Assembly: GCA_947496865.1 (NCBI GenBank)
Contig: CANMEE010000002.1
Span: forward strand, 1,302,393 to 1,366,392
Reading direction: 5' to 3'
Origin: an uncultured Sphingomonadaceae bacterium
GTDB taxonomy: Bacteria > Pseudomonadota > Alphaproteobacteria > Sphingomonadales > Sphingomonadaceae
DNA: 64,000 bases
Of the stretch, positions 1 to 9,704 are shown in pieces (within the stretch, counting starts at the first letter, position 1; the number at the start of each line of letters is the position of its first letter). A program made the translations under genes and the position numbers. Under the pieces are notes generated by a model. The model did no database searches. It was not told the DNA's origin and saw only the letters and a program-made list of their open reading frames with translations.

Positions 1-777
1 AACTGAAGGGCCCGTCTTGCGGGCAACAACCTGCATCAAGCCAAAGCCATTTATCGCTGTTCGCTCGCATTTTCCGGTCATATGCTTATCAAATATCGTG
101 GAAACTTCGGTCCGCTCTGCTTTCGCTTCCAGGGTTGGAAAATCCACACCAATGGAACCGCCAATATCAAAGCGCGTCAAAGCCCGCGCCACCGCCTTGG
201 CGGCGCGTTTCGCTAACTCATAGGACGAAAGGGGGCCGTCCACATCGATCACCGTCATTGCTGGCGTGAGGGAGACCAGCAGGCTACCGCCATCAAAATC
301 TATCTGGCCGGTTTCGGCTTCTTCCATGGCTTCGTTCCAACCAACAGCCGCGAGCATATCCGGTTCATGCGCTTGCACTGTCCGGACCGGTCCGCCGCTT
401 GCTTGGACAATATCCAAAAGGCTCGGACCCGTCTCTAGCGCGCTATCGTCGGCTGCTAGCCGTGCTTTGGCCCGTTTCGACTGCCCGCCCTTTTCGTCCA
501 AGGCTTCGCGTACAATTTCCACTCGCACCGTCGCACCTTCGGTCAATCCTTTGGGCAACGGTTGCAACAAGCATTGCTCGCCGCTTTCCAGCGTTACGAT
601 ACCGGATCGTCCGGCCACCCATTGCTCGGTAAATTGCGCGTCGATGAGTGAGCCCAGTCGCGCGCCATCCCGATCGCGCTCGACCCGGACCGCGACCAGC
701 TCGCCATCCGCGATGCGCAGCGCTCGGTTCTCACCGATACCGGCTTCATAGAGCCAGCCATTTTGGAAATCAGCCAA
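1..777 (-). CDS. Ribonuclease E/G family protein, N-terminal part (cut by window edge)
   Basis: This open frame runs off the left edge, so only about the first 259 residues are visible. It would process or degrade RNA. The start is probably TTG at 777-775 (MADFQNGWLYEAG), because no in-frame ATG lies nearby; the TTG overlaps the maf stop codon, which suggests translational coupling. The visible part contains an S1-like region (VAGRSGIVTLESGEQ) and segments typical of RNase G/E proteins (RTEVSTIFDKHMTGKCERTA is not catalytic but sits where the RNase H-like subdomain is expected). The catalytic DEDA-like region lies outside the window. The order infA-maf-RNase G/E is common in Alphaproteobacteria and supports the call. 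I cannot tell RNase G from a shortened RNase E from this fragment. Confidence 0.82.
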   Translation of the reverse strand, partial: MADFQNGWLYEAGIGENRALRIADGELVAVRVERDRDGARLGSLIDAQFTEQWVAGRSGIVTLESGEQCLLQPLPKGLTEGATVRVEIVREALDEKGGQSKRAKARLAADDSALETGPSLLDIVQASGGPVRTVQAHEPDMLAAVGWNEAMEEAETGQIDFDGGSLLVSLTPAMTVIDVDGPLSSYELAKRAAKAVARALTRFDIGGSIGVDFPTLEAKAERTEVSTIFDKHMTGKCERTAINGFGLMQVVARKTGPSV

Positions 778-1339
778 CAGGGTAGCCCGAGGAAATAAGC
801 AGATTGCGGGTCTCATAAAGCGGTAGCCCCATGATCCCGCTGAAACTGCCGCTGATCGAAATCACAAAGGCTTCGGCAAGGCCCTGGATGGCATAGCCAC
901 CGGCTTTGCCCTGCCCTTCGCCCGATTTTATATAATTCTCGATCTCTGTATCGTCGAAACGCTTGAACTTGATGGTGCTATCGGACAGTTTCGTACGGGC
1001 GGTGCCATCTGCCGCGATGATGCAGACCGCCGACATCGTATGATGCCGCCGGCCGCCCATAAGTTTCAGAAACTGCCGCTGTTCAGCGTCATTTTCCGCC
1101 TTGCCCAATATCCGTCTGCCGACCGCAACAATAGTGTCACCAGCGATCAATATTTCATCGTCGGCGCGCTCAACCGCGGCGGCTTTTTCCTGCGCCATAC
1201 GCAGTACATAGTCGCGCGGAAGCTCTGCCTTTAACGGCGTTTCATCAATATCGGGAGATATGATCCGGTTAGGCTTCACACCGAGCCGACCGAGCAATTC
1301 CAGCCTTCGCGGGCTGGATGAGGCGAGGACGAGTTTCAT
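770..1339 (-). CDS. maf: Maf-like nucleoside triphosphate pyrophosphatase
   Basis: The 189-residue product is a Maf/HAM1-fold pyrophosphatase that hydrolyses non-canonical or excess nucleoside triphosphates to monophosphates in the cytoplasm; family members also affect septum formation. The diagnostic N-terminal motif LASSSPRRLELL is at residues 5-16, followed by the DIDET segment near residue 30 and the IAGDTIVAVG segment near residue 65, which carries the conserved metal-binding Asp. Length is normal for the family. It lies between infA and the RNase gene on the same strand and shares bases with the RNase start, so the two are probably co-translated. Substrate class (dTTP/UTP-type or m7GTP-type) cannot be fixed from the sequence alone. 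Confidence 0.93.
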   Translation of the reverse strand: MKLVLASSSPRRLELLGRLGVKPNRIISPDIDETPLKAELPRDYVLRMAQEKAAAVERADDEILIAGDTIVAVGRRILGKAENDAEQRQFLKLMGGRRHHTMSAVCIIAADGTARTKLSDSTIKFKRFDDTEIENYIKSGEGQGKAGGYAIQGLAEAFVISISGSFSGIMGLPLYETRNLLISSGYPVG

Positions 1340-1411
1340 CTATTTCGCAAGCCTCCAATCCATTCGGGCCGAGCCAGTCGAAGCCATTGCCTCTCATTCA
1401 CACTCAGCCTG

Positions 1412-1437
1412 AAAATGTCCTGCGACAGGCTCAGGAC
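1412..1437 (-). terminator. Hairpin with short T tract downstream of infA, built from a dispersed repeat
   Basis: Read on the minus strand just after the infA stop, GTCCTG pairs with CAGGAC around the loop AGCCTGTCG, followed by ATTTTC. The stem is only 6 bp, so termination would be modest. The same bases contain the GCCTGTCG core that forms the long inverted repeat at 16259-16347, so this terminator-like site seems to be a partial copy of a dispersed repeat. Confidence 0.45.
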
Positions 1438-1450
1438 GAACGGAATTTCT

Positions 1451-1669
1451 CTACTTAAACCGGTAAGTGATACGACCCTTGGTCAGGTCATAAGGCGTCA
1501 GTTCCACGAGCACTTCATCACCCACCAGCACACGGATGCGGTTTTTGCGCATCTTGCCAGCGGTGTGACCCAGAACTTCATGGCCGTTTTCCAATTCGAC
1601 CCGGAACATCGCGTTGGGGAGTAATTCGCGGATCATCCCCTTCATTTCTAATAATTCTTCTTTTGCCAT
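1451..1669 (-). CDS. infA: Translation initiation factor IF-1
   Basis: The 72-residue protein is a complete bacterial IF-1, a single S1/OB-fold domain that binds the 30S A site and helps IF-2 and IF-3 during initiation. The sequence begins [20 protein letters not shown] and carries the family motif [18 protein letters not shown] and the end GRITYRFK, with the expected length and no insertions. It is the first gene of the leftward infA-maf-RNase cluster. The region between it and the divergent TonB receptor gene (1670-1887) should hold both promoters, but I could not assign clear -35/-10 boxes there. Confidence 0.98.
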   Translation of the reverse strand: MAKEELLEMKGMIRELLPNAMFRVELENGHEVLGHTAGKMRKNRIRVLVGDEVLVELTPYDLTKGRITYRFK

Positions 1670-1887
1670 TCGGCTTTACTTTATCCCTATTGATTCGTTG
1701 ATTTTTCGTCGTGTTGCGGTGCGCCATAAACCCAATTTCCACAAAAGGGAAGGATTTGCTGCCCGGCAACAAATAGCCGCGCTATGGCCTTGCGACAAAT
1801 TATTACAAACATTTGATTGAGCATTTCAGGCCTGCACGGCATTTTGACCATGTCTCCCCCAACGCCTGAAGCGATTAGAGCGATAGT

Positions 1888-4458
1888 ATGATTAAGTCTT
1901 CCCCCCAGTTTTTCGGGGCCAACCTGTTGGTCCTTTCCTTCATAATTACGCTTCCAGCACATGCCCAATCCAATGACGACGGCTTCGAAAATGAGGATAT
2001 TATTGTAACGGCCGAACGCCTGCGGGGGTCGGTGATTACAGAAGTTCCGCCAATAGTGGAGCTGGATGCCGATGACGTTGCCAGCTATGGCGTATCATCC
2101 ATCGAGGATCTGGTTGGCGAGCTGTCATCGCAAACCAGTTCTAATCGCGGACGCGGTAGCGGGCGTCCCATTGTTCTGATCAATGGCCAGCGTACATCGG
2201 GCTTTCGTGATATCCGCGATTTACCGCCAGAAGCGATTAAAAGCGTGCAGGTTTTCCCCGAAGAGGTCGCACTGCAATATGGCTATGCGCCGGATGAGCG
2301 CGTGATTAACTTCATCCTGCAAGACGATTATACTGGGTTTAGCGCCGAGGCTGAATATGGTGTTCCAACCCGCGGTGATCAGGGCAAGGCCGAGCTAGAA
2401 TCGACACTCACCCGCATTGGCAAAAATAGCCGGTTAAACCTGAATATCGAATATGAAACACAGACAGCCATTACAGAAGCAGAACGGGGTATCGTTCAGG
2501 ATGCTGCTGGTGATCTGGTCAATCTGGGCAACTTCCGGACATTGAGCGCCCCATCGGATAATGTCGAATTTAATGCCAATTATAGTCGAACCTTTGCCGA
2601 TGGCATGTCGCTGTCGTTCAACGGTGGATATGTTTACGACAAGTCCCGTTCGCTGTTGGGGCTGGCCAGCGGTACGCTGGATATTCCCGCAACCAGCCCT
2701 TTCGCGCAATCCGCCACGGACGAAAACCTGTTTCGCTATTTTACCCAATTTGATCCGCTGCGCAAAACGGTCGAGACCAACACATTTCAGGGCGGCGCGG
2801 TGCTGAACGGTACACTGTCCGAGTGGCGTTGGTCGCTAACCGCTGATTATGCGCGGGAACAAACCGAAACGACGACCGACAATAGCGGAGATATCAGCGC
2901 GCTGCAGGCGGCAATTAATGCAGGGACCGCCGACCCGTTTGCGACAGATTTCGGTACCCTGCTGTCTCCTCCGGTCGTGGACGAGGCGCGGTCCATCAGC
3001 AACACGCTCGATAGCTTGGCGACTATATCTGGCACGCTGCTCAACCTGCCGTCTGGTTCGGTCACTACGACATTGCGCGGCGGCTATAATCGGCAGGATC
3101 TCGATAGCAGCGACAATACTGACGGGGTTAGCACGATCAGCAGTTTGGGGCGGGACAATTTCAATGCCGGTGTCAATATTGACATTCCTATCGCTAAGGA
3201 AAATATCGATGTTGTCGAAGCCATTGGTGAGCTGTCGATTAACGGCAATTTCAGTTATAGTGAACTATCCGATTTTGGCGGTCTGATCGAATTTGGCATT
3301 GGTTTGAATTGGGAGCCTGTCGACGGCCTGATCTTTACAGCTTCCGCCATTGGTGAAGAAGCCGCCCCGACAATCCAACAGCTTGGAAATCCGATCATTG
3401 TCACTCCCAATGTCACCAGCTTCGATTTCACCAATGGCGAAACCGTTCTAGCCAGCATAACCACTGGCGGTAATCTGAACCTGCCTGCAGAAACACGGCG
3501 GGATATCAAACTGGCCCTCAATTACAGCCCGAAATGGTTGGATGGCATGACGTTTCTAAGCGAGTATATTCGTAATAATAGCAAGAATGTTGCCTCTGAC
3601 TTTCCATTGCTAACCGAGGAAATTGAAGCCGCATTCCCCGATCGCGTGACGCGTGACAATACTGGCCGTTTGATCGCTATCGACCAGCGTCCGGTCAACT
3701 ACAGCAATGTCCGCAGCGAGAGCCTGCGTTATGGACTGGAATTTTCGAAACGATTTGGTCAACGGCGCGGAGGTCGTGGATTAAGAGGGGCAGGCGCTGG
3801 TAGGCCAAGCGCGAGCGATGGCAGATCACCACCCGATGATGCTCGTCCTCCACGCGATGGACCGCCACCAGAAGGCGGTCGCGAGTCCAGCCGGTCCGAA
3901 GCCGGGCCGACCAGCGCAGAACGATCTGGCACGCGGGCCGACAGACCGCCGCGCGGTAGCGGCAGACCGGGCCGGCGTGGCGGTCGTTGGCGCCTATCCG
4001 CCTATCATACCGTTCACCTGGACGAGCGCATATTGATTCGACCCGGCGTCGAAGAGCTGGACTTGCTCAATGGTTCGGCGATCGGGTCGACCGGAGGCCA
4101 ACCCCGCCACGAATTTGAACTGGTAGGCGGTTGGTTTAATAACGGTATCGGATTCCGGATTCGTGGCGAACATCAAACCGCCACGCGTGTCGATGGCGGC
4201 CTGACCACCTCGGATCTTCGCTTTTCCGACCTGACAACGCTCAATCTGCGCGCCTTCATCAACCTTGATAACCGGGGTAACCTGACAGAGCGATTGAAGT
4301 TTCTGAAAGGCAGCAGGATCGCCTTTCGCATCGACAATGTCTTCGACGATATTCAGGGTGTCCGAGACAGCGATGGGTTGGTTCCGCTTAGCTATCAGCC
4401 CGGTTTCGTCGATCCGACTGGCCGCTATGTCGAAGTGAGTTTTCGCAAGCGTTTTTAG
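1888..4458 (+). CDS. TonB-dependent outer-membrane receptor with Arg/Gly/Pro-rich insert
   Basis: The 856-residue product is an outer-membrane receptor with an N-terminal signal peptide (cleavage likely after PAHAQ), a TonB-box-like DIIVTAERL near residue 38, a plug domain over about residues 45-150 (including RPIVLINGQRTSG) and a beta-barrel ending in the aromatic VSFRKRF. Such receptors take up siderophores, vitamins or glycans with energy from TonB-ExbBD; the ligand is not evident. Residues about 626-705 are unusual: a low-complexity stretch rich in Arg, Gly, Pro and Asp sits inside the barrel region, between strands that otherwise look normal. The reading frame stays open through it, so it is an insertion and not a frameshift. 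The gene is monocistronic and divergent from infA. Confidence 0.88.
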   Translation: MIKSSPQFFGANLLVLSFIITLPAHAQSNDDGFENEDIIVTAERLRGSVITEVPPIVELDADDVASYGVSSIEDLVGELSSQTSSNRGRGSGRPIVLINGQRTSGFRDIRDLPPEAIKSVQVFPEEVALQYGYAPDERVINFILQDDYTGFSAEAEYGVPTRGDQGKAELESTLTRIGKNSRLNLNIEYETQTAITEAERGIVQDAAGDLVNLGNFRTLSAPSDNVEFNANYSRTFADGMSLSFNGGYVYDKSRSLLGLASGTLDIPATSPFAQSATDENLFRYFTQFDPLRKTVETNTFQGGAVLNGTLSEWRWSLTADYAREQTETTTDNSGDISALQAAINAGTADPFATDFGTLLSPPVVDEARSISNTLDSLATISGTLLNLPSGSVTTTLRGGYNRQDLDSSDNTDGVSTISSLGRDNFNAGVNIDIPIAKENIDVVEAIGELSINGNFSYSELSDFGGLIEFGIGLNWEPVDGLIFTASAIGEEAAPTIQQLGNPIIVTPNVTSFDFTNGETVLASITTGGNLNLPAETRRDIKLALNYSPKWLDGMTFLSEYIRNNSKNVASDFPLLTEEIEAAFPDRVTRDNTGRLIAIDQRPVNYSNVRSESLRYGLEFSKRFGQRRGGRGLRGAGAGRPSASDGRSPPDDARPPRDGPPPEGGRESSRSEAGPTSAERSGTRADRPPRGSGRPGRRGGRWRLSAYHTVHLDERILIRPGVEELDLLNGSAIGSTGGQPRHEFELVGGWFNNGIGFRIRGEHQTATRVDGGLTTSDLRFSDLTTLNLRAFINLDNRGNLTERLKFLKGSRIAFRIDNVFDDIQGVRDSDGLVPLSYQPGFVDPTGRYVEVSFRKRF

Positions 4459-4520
4459 GTTCGCGATTTGGTGGACCATGGCATCGCATCCATTCCCCGC
4501 AATCAAAAGATAATATGGGC

Positions 4521-4536
4521 GGTGATCTACATCACT
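4521..4536. promoter_or_regulatory. CRP/FNR-family-like operator
   Basis: GGTGATCTACATCACT contains the perfect inverted half-sites GTGAT and ATCAC separated by 4 bases, that is GTGA-N6-TCAC, the core recognised by CRP-type regulators. It ends 48 bases before the start of the small envelope gene at 4585. Sites with the same GTGA-N6-TCAC core lie at 22254-22267 and 44536-44549. The regulator is inferred, not shown. Confidence 0.45.
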
Positions 4537-4584
4537 TACGCAGCAAAACTACCAGTTATCACCTCAGCTTCAAAGGGGGAATAT

Positions 4585-5028
4585 ATGCGATATCTTACTG
4601 TTATTATTGGAGCTTTTGTGATGGTGGCAGTTTCGCAACCAGCAGAAGCACGGAAACGTGGAACGACCAATCAAGAAATAGCTTTGGTCGAAAATCTGCC
4701 AGATACCGAGGAATATCAGATTGAGGGCAGCTATGTTGATGTCGGATATATGTATGAGTCCACCAGCCTTTGGTTCATACCGCTTTGGGCCGAGGCAACA
4801 ACCGAAACATTCGTCCTCTACACCGAAACAGAAGACGGTTATTCCTATCTACCGCTCGATGAGGTCGAATTGTCGCAGTTAAAAGCGACTTTAGGTTCGG
4901 ATCCTACCGAAGGATATAGCTTTTCCAGATGGAAACATATGTGGGGCGTATTTCCGGCCGGCTTGCTGATTCTATGGGGCATATATTCAACCCTGTTCGG
5001 TAAGAAAGACGACGAGGAAGAAGCCTAA
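4585..5028 (+). CDS. Small envelope protein, unknown function
   Basis: I do not recognise a family. The 147-residue protein starts at an ATG preceded by GGGGGA (an upstream in-frame start at 4468 would add 39 residues with no good ribosome site). It has a signal peptide ending near PAEA (residue 22), a short acidic/polar middle region with several Tyr and Glu, one clear transmembrane segment near residues 118-138 (MWGVFPAGLLILWGIYSTLF) and a charged tail KKDDEEEA. That suggests a periplasmic domain anchored in the inner membrane with a short cytoplasmic tail. It stands alone between the TonB receptor and a convergent gene pair, with a CRP-like site just upstream. Confidence 0.7.
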   Translation: MRYLTVIIGAFVMVAVSQPAEARKRGTTNQEIALVENLPDTEEYQIEGSYVDVGYMYESTSLWFIPLWAEATTETFVLYTETEDGYSYLPLDEVELSQLKATLGSDPTEGYSFSRWKHMWGVFPAGLLILWGIYSTLFGKKDDEEEA

Positions 5029-5165
5029 ACCAAGCTCTGGCTTTAACCTTCATTTTTGGAAGCGCCCCGCAAAGTCGTTTTGAGGGGCCTTTCCTAATGC
5101 TGCGTGATATGTTGAGCAGCGTGTTCATCCTGTCAATTTTGTCGAAATCCTGCCGTGAACGCGGC

Positions 5166-6041
5166 TCAATTGACCAAGTGCAGCTTCCGTAAAACCCGCC
5201 AGCTCAGGGCCTTTGCCTTATTCTGTTCGGGGAAGCGGCCCGGCGCATCAGGGTTCATACCCCAACCGCGGAGCAGATGATTAAACGCACGGGCATCGGC
5301 CTCGGCAAAACTCCAGTCGGACCGCCACGTAATCGAGAGCGAAATGCTAGACTCTGGACCATTTTTGACAAAATGCGGTGCCATCACGGGCACGAAAATC
5401 GCCTTTCCCGATGTCAAAGGATAAGCCTTTCCTTGTTCGGCAAAGCTGTCCTGCCAAACCAAATTGCGCGGTCCTCCGGTATGATAGGATTCATGCGCTG
5501 AAGCTGGAGCAAAACGTTCATCCCCGGCGGGAAAGACTGTCATAGTCTTCTCGCCGCGCAGCTGCAGCAGAATGTTATGCTCCGGATCGAAATGATAAGG
5601 CGTCATTGCGTTGGGTGATGAGACAAAGATGAAACCCTGAGGCCTCAACATCTTGCCGGTTTTGCTTTCTAATATCGGTTTGATCTCGGCGAGCAAAGAT
5701 AATAGCAGCGCCCCATATTCCGGAACCTGCTCGATATTCTTCAGCACCGCCCAGCTGGCCGAATTTTCGATCATCAAAATCGTATCAGCGATCGACATGC
5801 CATTATCAGGCACGTCTTTCGGGTCAATTCCCACCGGCAAGTCGCCGGGATTATATTCGACGCTGGCTTTAGGCAATGCCGTCCCCAGCTTGGCCAATGA
5901 TTCTAACGTGAGCAATTTGTTCGCCGCCATATTGTGATCTAACACTTGAGGCTTTTCAGGATAGCAGGCCGCAAATTGCTGTCGCATATCATGCCCGAAT
6001 ACCTGCCTGCTAAAAGCATCTTTACTAGCAATCTGGTTCAT
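5166..6041 (-). CDS. Cupin-like (JmjC-type) Fe/2-oxoglutarate oxygenase-like protein
   Basis: The 291-residue protein belongs to the cupin_8/JmjC-like group. The metal-binding pattern is visible: HFD (YHFDPEHN, about residue 160) gives the H-x-D pair, and the distal His is in PHFVKNG about 65 residues later, with a conserved Arg-like FVPVMAPHF strand between. This supports an Fe(II)/2-oxoglutarate hydroxylase fold, though the substrate is unknown. No signal peptide is seen, so it is probably cytoplasmic. Its ATG overlaps the stop of the upstream GNAT gene by 4 bases, so the two are co-translated and may modify the same target. A transcriptional-regulator label sometimes given to this family is not supported here, since no DNA-binding domain is seen. 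Confidence 0.75.
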   Translation of the reverse strand: MNQIASKDAFSRQVFGHDMRQQFAACYPEKPQVLDHNMAANKLLTLESLAKLGTALPKASVEYNPGDLPVGIDPKDVPDNGMSIADTILMIENSASWAVLKNIEQVPEYGALLLSLLAEIKPILESKTGKMLRPQGFIFVSSPNAMTPYHFDPEHNILLQLRGEKTMTVFPAGDERFAPASAHESYHTGGPRNLVWQDSFAEQGKAYPLTSGKAIFVPVMAPHFVKNGPESSISLSITWRSDWSFAEADARAFNHLLRGWGMNPDAPGRFPEQNKAKALSWRVLRKLHLVN

Positions 6042-7255
6042 CGCTGTGCCTGCATAATATCGATTATTTCGCGTTTCTTGATATTGGCCATCAGGTCTTC
6101 CCCGAGACGCACACCGCGAAACATAGCGGTGCGCGAAAGGCCTTTAAGTTCAATAGAAAAGCGACCGATATGCCGGCGTCCGGACCATAAGCTGTCGATC
6201 ATCGGATGATCTTCGGCCGCACAGCTGTCCATCCAGTCAATACTCGGTTGCTCGAGGATTTTAAGATTTTCCAGTTGCAGCAACACCCCGGGAGAAAAAC
6301 GGGAATAATCATCGTCAAACGCCGTTTTGAAGGAGAAGCTTCCCGGTGCAGAATGAAAGTTCACCAGCATCGCTAGCGGCTTCCCATCCAGCCGCAGGTC
6401 ATGACGTTCCAGTTGGCCTGCTGCCGCCGCTTCGACCAACGCGTCGCCAAAAAATCCGCGGGTATCGTCAGAACAATCGAGCGCAGAACCCTCCTGCCCC
6501 TTCCAACTCCGCCGTTCCAGTTTCAGGAAATCATCAGTCCATGCGTCCAAGCCGGCATCGTCTTTATGGTGCGCAAATTTGAGAGCACCCATTTCCGCCA
6601 GTCGCTTGGCTTGGCGACGCAGCTCTTTGCGTTTCTTGGATCTGACGGTTTTGGCATAATAACTGTCGGCGTCCAGATTGCTTTCGAGCAGCGCCCGGGC
6701 CTCGCTATGAACCAGATCACAACGGCGCTGTTGCCGCGCGCAAACGGAACGCAAAGCCTGATCGAGTGGCCCGCCAACTGTGAGTCCTCTTACGTGGAAA
6801 AAGCCCGGCCAGTTTTTGGTGTCGAGCTCTTTGAACAAAGCAGTCCAGAATTGGTTCTCAAACCCGATGCGCACGAGCGGCGTTCCAAGGAAACTGTTGT
6901 GATGGGTCCAATTCTGGACAAATGGCACTGGCCAGCGGCCAAATTGCCGGGATGGCCCCACTGGCATCAATCCCAATAGATCCGATTTATGCGGCACACC
7001 CGCCCAAAAGAGAAAAAGGCTCAGTTCGGGGTGGGTACTGAAATATTGCAGCGCCGGGTTCAGCAGATAATGCTCGTAAAAAACATTAGGCTCTGCAGCG
7101 TTGCGAGCAAGCTTTTGCCATGACGGAAGCAAATTATCGCCGATCGTGGCAATAGGCACCAACTCGGCTGACGCAGAGCTATTCAGACATACGCGATCAG
7201 CGGTTTCATAGTAAACCGCCTCGTCACTTTGGGTGTGGAACCCACCTACATCCAT
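6038..7255 (-). CDS. GNAT-fold acyltransferase (Acetyltransf_6/FemAB-like)
   Basis: The 405-residue protein resembles CelD/BcsL-type GNAT enzymes. The C-terminal half has the typical sequence of this group: a GKPLAMLVNF strand, then SFSFKTAFDDDYSRFSPGVL (the acceptor/CoA-binding core) and WMDSCAAEDHPMIDSLW. These enzymes transfer acyl groups from CoA, acyl carrier protein or tRNA to sugars, amino acids or peptides; the substrate here is not known. The start is supported by AGAGGA upstream. It is the first gene of a two-gene unit with the JmjC-like oxygenase, overlapping it by ATGA. The unit is followed, reading leftward, by the convergent small envelope gene. Confidence 0.75.
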   Translation of the reverse strand: MDVGGFHTQSDEAVYYETADRVCLNSSASAELVPIATIGDNLLPSWQKLARNAAEPNVFYEHYLLNPALQYFSTHPELSLFLFWAGVPHKSDLLGLMPVGPSRQFGRWPVPFVQNWTHHNSFLGTPLVRIGFENQFWTALFKELDTKNWPGFFHVRGLTVGGPLDQALRSVCARQQRRCDLVHSEARALLESNLDADSYYAKTVRSKKRKELRRQAKRLAEMGALKFAHHKDDAGLDAWTDDFLKLERRSWKGQEGSALDCSDDTRGFFGDALVEAAAAGQLERHDLRLDGKPLAMLVNFHSAPGSFSFKTAFDDDYSRFSPGVLLQLENLKILEQPSIDWMDSCAAEDHPMIDSLWSGRRHIGRFSIELKGLSRTAMFRGVRLGEDLMANIKKREIIDIMQAQR

Positions 7256-7350
7256 ATCGCCATCCTCTTTAGCTTGAGGAATTTGCTAGCAAAAATAGGG
7301 TAATAACCAATTAACGACGGCAAATTGACGGATCAGCAAAGTGGTTTCCA

Positions 7351-7384
7351 AAGAAAACCCCGCCGGAATTGCTTCCAGCGGGGT
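7351..7384 (-). terminator. Rho-independent terminator of hppA
   Basis: On the minus strand, a 12-bp stem (ACCCCGCTGGAA pairing with TTCCGGCGGGGT, one G-U pair) around a 4-base loop is followed by TTTTCTTT. It begins 26 bases after the hppA stop codon. This is a strong, conventional intrinsic terminator. Confidence 0.88.
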
Positions 7385-7409
7385 CTTTGAGGCCAATATA
7401 TGATTTGGC

Positions 7410-9545
7410 TTATGCCATCCCGTGCGCCAGCGCTGCGAGCAGCAACAAGGCAACAATATTGGTGATTTTAATCATCGGGTTGACGGCTGGACCTGCAGTA
7501 TCCTTGTAAGGATCACCCACAGTATCGCCCGTCACAGCAGCTTTATGGGCTTCTGAACCTTTGCCGCCATGATTGCCGTCTTCGATATATTTCTTCGCAT
7601 TATCCCATGCGCCGCCGCCTGCTGTCATCGACAGAGCAACGAACAGACCAGAGACGATCACGCCCAGCAGCAATGCGCCAAGAGCCGCAAAGCCTTCTGC
7701 TTGACCAGCAACAGCTGTGACCACGAAATAGACCACAATTGGTGCCAATACCGGTAGCAGCGATGGCAGGATCATTTCCTTAATCGCCGCCTTGGTCACC
7801 AGATCAACCGTACGCGCATAATCAGGACGCGATGTGCCATCCATAATGCCCTTGTCAGCAGCAAACTGCGCGCGAACGTCTTTCACAACGTCACCAGCAG
7901 CACGGCCCACAGCGGTCATGCCCATGGCTCCAAAGAGATAAGGCAAAAGCGCACCAAGCAGCAAACCGACAATCACATAAGGATTTTCAAGACTGAAGTT
8001 GACTTCAAGGTTCGGGAAGAACTCTCTGAGATCAGCGGTATAAGCCGAGAAAAGTACTAGTGCGGCAAGACCAGCAGAACCAATGGCATAGCCCTTGGTC
8101 ACCGCTTTCGTGGTGTTACCTACGGCATCGAGAGCATCGGTCTTTTCCCGAACGCTTTCGTCCAGGCCAGACATTTCGGCGATACCGCCAGCATTATCCG
8201 TAACCGGGCCATAAGCATCAAGCGCTACAACCATACCAGCCAAAGCCAACATCGCCGTTGCCGCAAAGGCAATGCCGATCAGACCAGCAAGCTGGAAAGC
8301 CACAACAATACCGATAACGATGACCAAAGTTGGCAAAGCCGTTGCTTCCATCGAAATAGCCAGACCCTGGATCACGTTAGTACCGTGGCCAGTTTCCGAA
8401 GATTTAGCGATAGACCGCACCGGACGATATTCTGTGCCGGTATAATATTCGGTAATCCAGATGATCAGGCCAGTAACAGCCAGGCCAACCATCATCGACC
8501 AGAACAACGCCATGCCGGTAAATCCGCCGGTACCGTCTAGGTCAGCGCCGATAACTGTATTCATGTCACCGAGCGTACGCATTGTGACATACCAGATGGC
8601 AGGGATCGACAGAACAGCGGTGGTGATGAAACCCTTGTACAAAGCGCCCATGATGTTGTTGCTGCTGCCCAAACGGACCATGTAGGTGCCGATAATGGAA
8701 GTGATGATGCAGACACCACCAACAATAAGCGGCAATGACATAAGATCGTAGAGAACTGTGTTACCAACCAAATTGCCGACAGTAAGCGCCAGCAGAACCA
8801 TGGTAGCACCGACAGTCACAACATAGGTTTCGAACAGATCGGCCGCCATACCAGCACAGTCACCAACATTGTCGCCAACATTATCAGCAATGGTCGCAGG
8901 GTTGCGTGGATCATCCTCAGGGATGCCTGCTTCAACCTTGCCCACCAGGTCAGCGCCAACGTCGGCCGCTTTGGTAAAGATCCCGCCGCCCAAACGTGCG
9001 AAGATTGAAATGAGCGAGGCACCAAAGGCAAGTGCAACAAGGGAATCGATCACTTCACGGCTTTTTGCTTCGAGGCCCATCTGCGTGGTGAGCACCCAGA
9101 AAAAGATGGAAATGGCCAGAAGAGCAAGACCAGCGACCAGCATGCCAGTAACGGCACCAGCACGGAACGCAACGGTCAGGCCAGTTTGCAGGCTTTCGCT
9201 AGCACCCTGCGCGGTGCGGACATTGGCACGAACGGAAATATTCATCCCGACATAACCAGCAACACCAGAAAGGATTGAGCCAAGCAAAAATCCGATTGTT
9301 GAAATTGGAAATCCACCGCGTGGCATATCTAGGAAAATGAAAACCAGAACCGCGACTACAACGCCAACGATACCAATCGCGCGATATTGACGGTTCAGAT
9401 AGGCTTGTGCGCCTTCCTGAATAGCCGCAGCAATGTCTTGCATTTTTTCATTGCCTGCCGGCGCGCTAAGCACCTGACGGCTTGTAACAAACCCATATAC
9501 TATGGCAATTAAACCACAGATTATTGAAATGGTGACAACAGTCAT
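7410..9545 (-). CDS. hppA: Membrane-bound proton-translocating pyrophosphatase (K+-independent type)
   Basis: The 711-residue integral membrane protein couples hydrolysis of pyrophosphate to proton export across the inner membrane. About 16 hydrophobic segments are visible. The substrate-binding signature [11 protein letters not shown] and the Asp-rich [20 protein letters not shown] motif are intact, as is the C-terminal [20 protein letters not shown] motif. The segment [14 protein letters not shown] has Lys and Thr at the two positions that distinguish K+-independent enzymes from K+-dependent ones (Ala and Gly there), so a K+-independent proton pump is expected. The start ATG follows GGGGGAG. 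It lies downstream of thiL on the same strand but 159 bases away with its own leader, and ends at a strong terminator. Confidence 0.97.
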   Translation of the reverse strand: MTVVTISIICGLIAIVYGFVTSRQVLSAPAGNEKMQDIAAAIQEGAQAYLNRQYRAIGIVGVVVAVLVFIFLDMPRGGFPISTIGFLLGSILSGVAGYVGMNISVRANVRTAQGASESLQTGLTVAFRAGAVTGMLVAGLALLAISIFFWVLTTQMGLEAKSREVIDSLVALAFGASLISIFARLGGGIFTKAADVGADLVGKVEAGIPEDDPRNPATIADNVGDNVGDCAGMAADLFETYVVTVGATMVLLALTVGNLVGNTVLYDLMSLPLIVGGVCIITSIIGTYMVRLGSSNNIMGALYKGFITTAVLSIPAIWYVTMRTLGDMNTVIGADLDGTGGFTGMALFWSMMVGLAVTGLIIWITEYYTGTEYRPVRSIAKSSETGHGTNVIQGLAISMEATALPTLVIVIGIVVAFQLAGLIGIAFAATAMLALAGMVVALDAYGPVTDNAGGIAEMSGLDESVREKTDALDAVGNTTKAVTKGYAIGSAGLAALVLFSAYTADLREFFPNLEVNFSLENPYVIVGLLLGALLPYLFGAMGMTAVGRAAGDVVKDVRAQFAADKGIMDGTSRPDYARTVDLVTKAAIKEMILPSLLPVLAPIVVYFVVTAVAGQAEGFAALGALLLGVIVSGLFVALSMTAGGGAWDNAKKYIEDGNHGGKGSEAHKAAVTGDTVGDPYKDTAGPAVNPMIKITNIVALLLLAALAHGMA

Positions 9546-9581
9546 TGCTGTTCTTCTCCCCCTAAATTATTATAGTGAAAT

Positions 9582-9597
9582 GCCCCAGAATTGGGGC
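9582..9597 (-). other. Short GC-rich hairpin in the hppA leader
   Basis: GCCCCA and TGGGGC form a 6-bp stem around a 4-base loop, 37 bases upstream of the hppA start. It could be a weak terminator after thiL or a structured 5' leader of hppA; the following bases have no clean T tract. The rest of 9546-9704 shows nothing else that I can name. Confidence 0.3.
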
Positions 9598-9704
9598 GAT
9601 ATCGCGGAAACTTATAATGCGTGATCCGCATGGCGCAACCCCTGATTTTACCGGAATAACCTAGCATTTCAGATACTCCGCAAATTGATGAAAATCAGAA
9701 TGGA

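Noticed and set aside
4468..4584. Longer start for the small envelope protein
   Set aside because: The added 39 residues hide a normal signal peptide, and the ATG at 4585 has a strong GGGGGA site.
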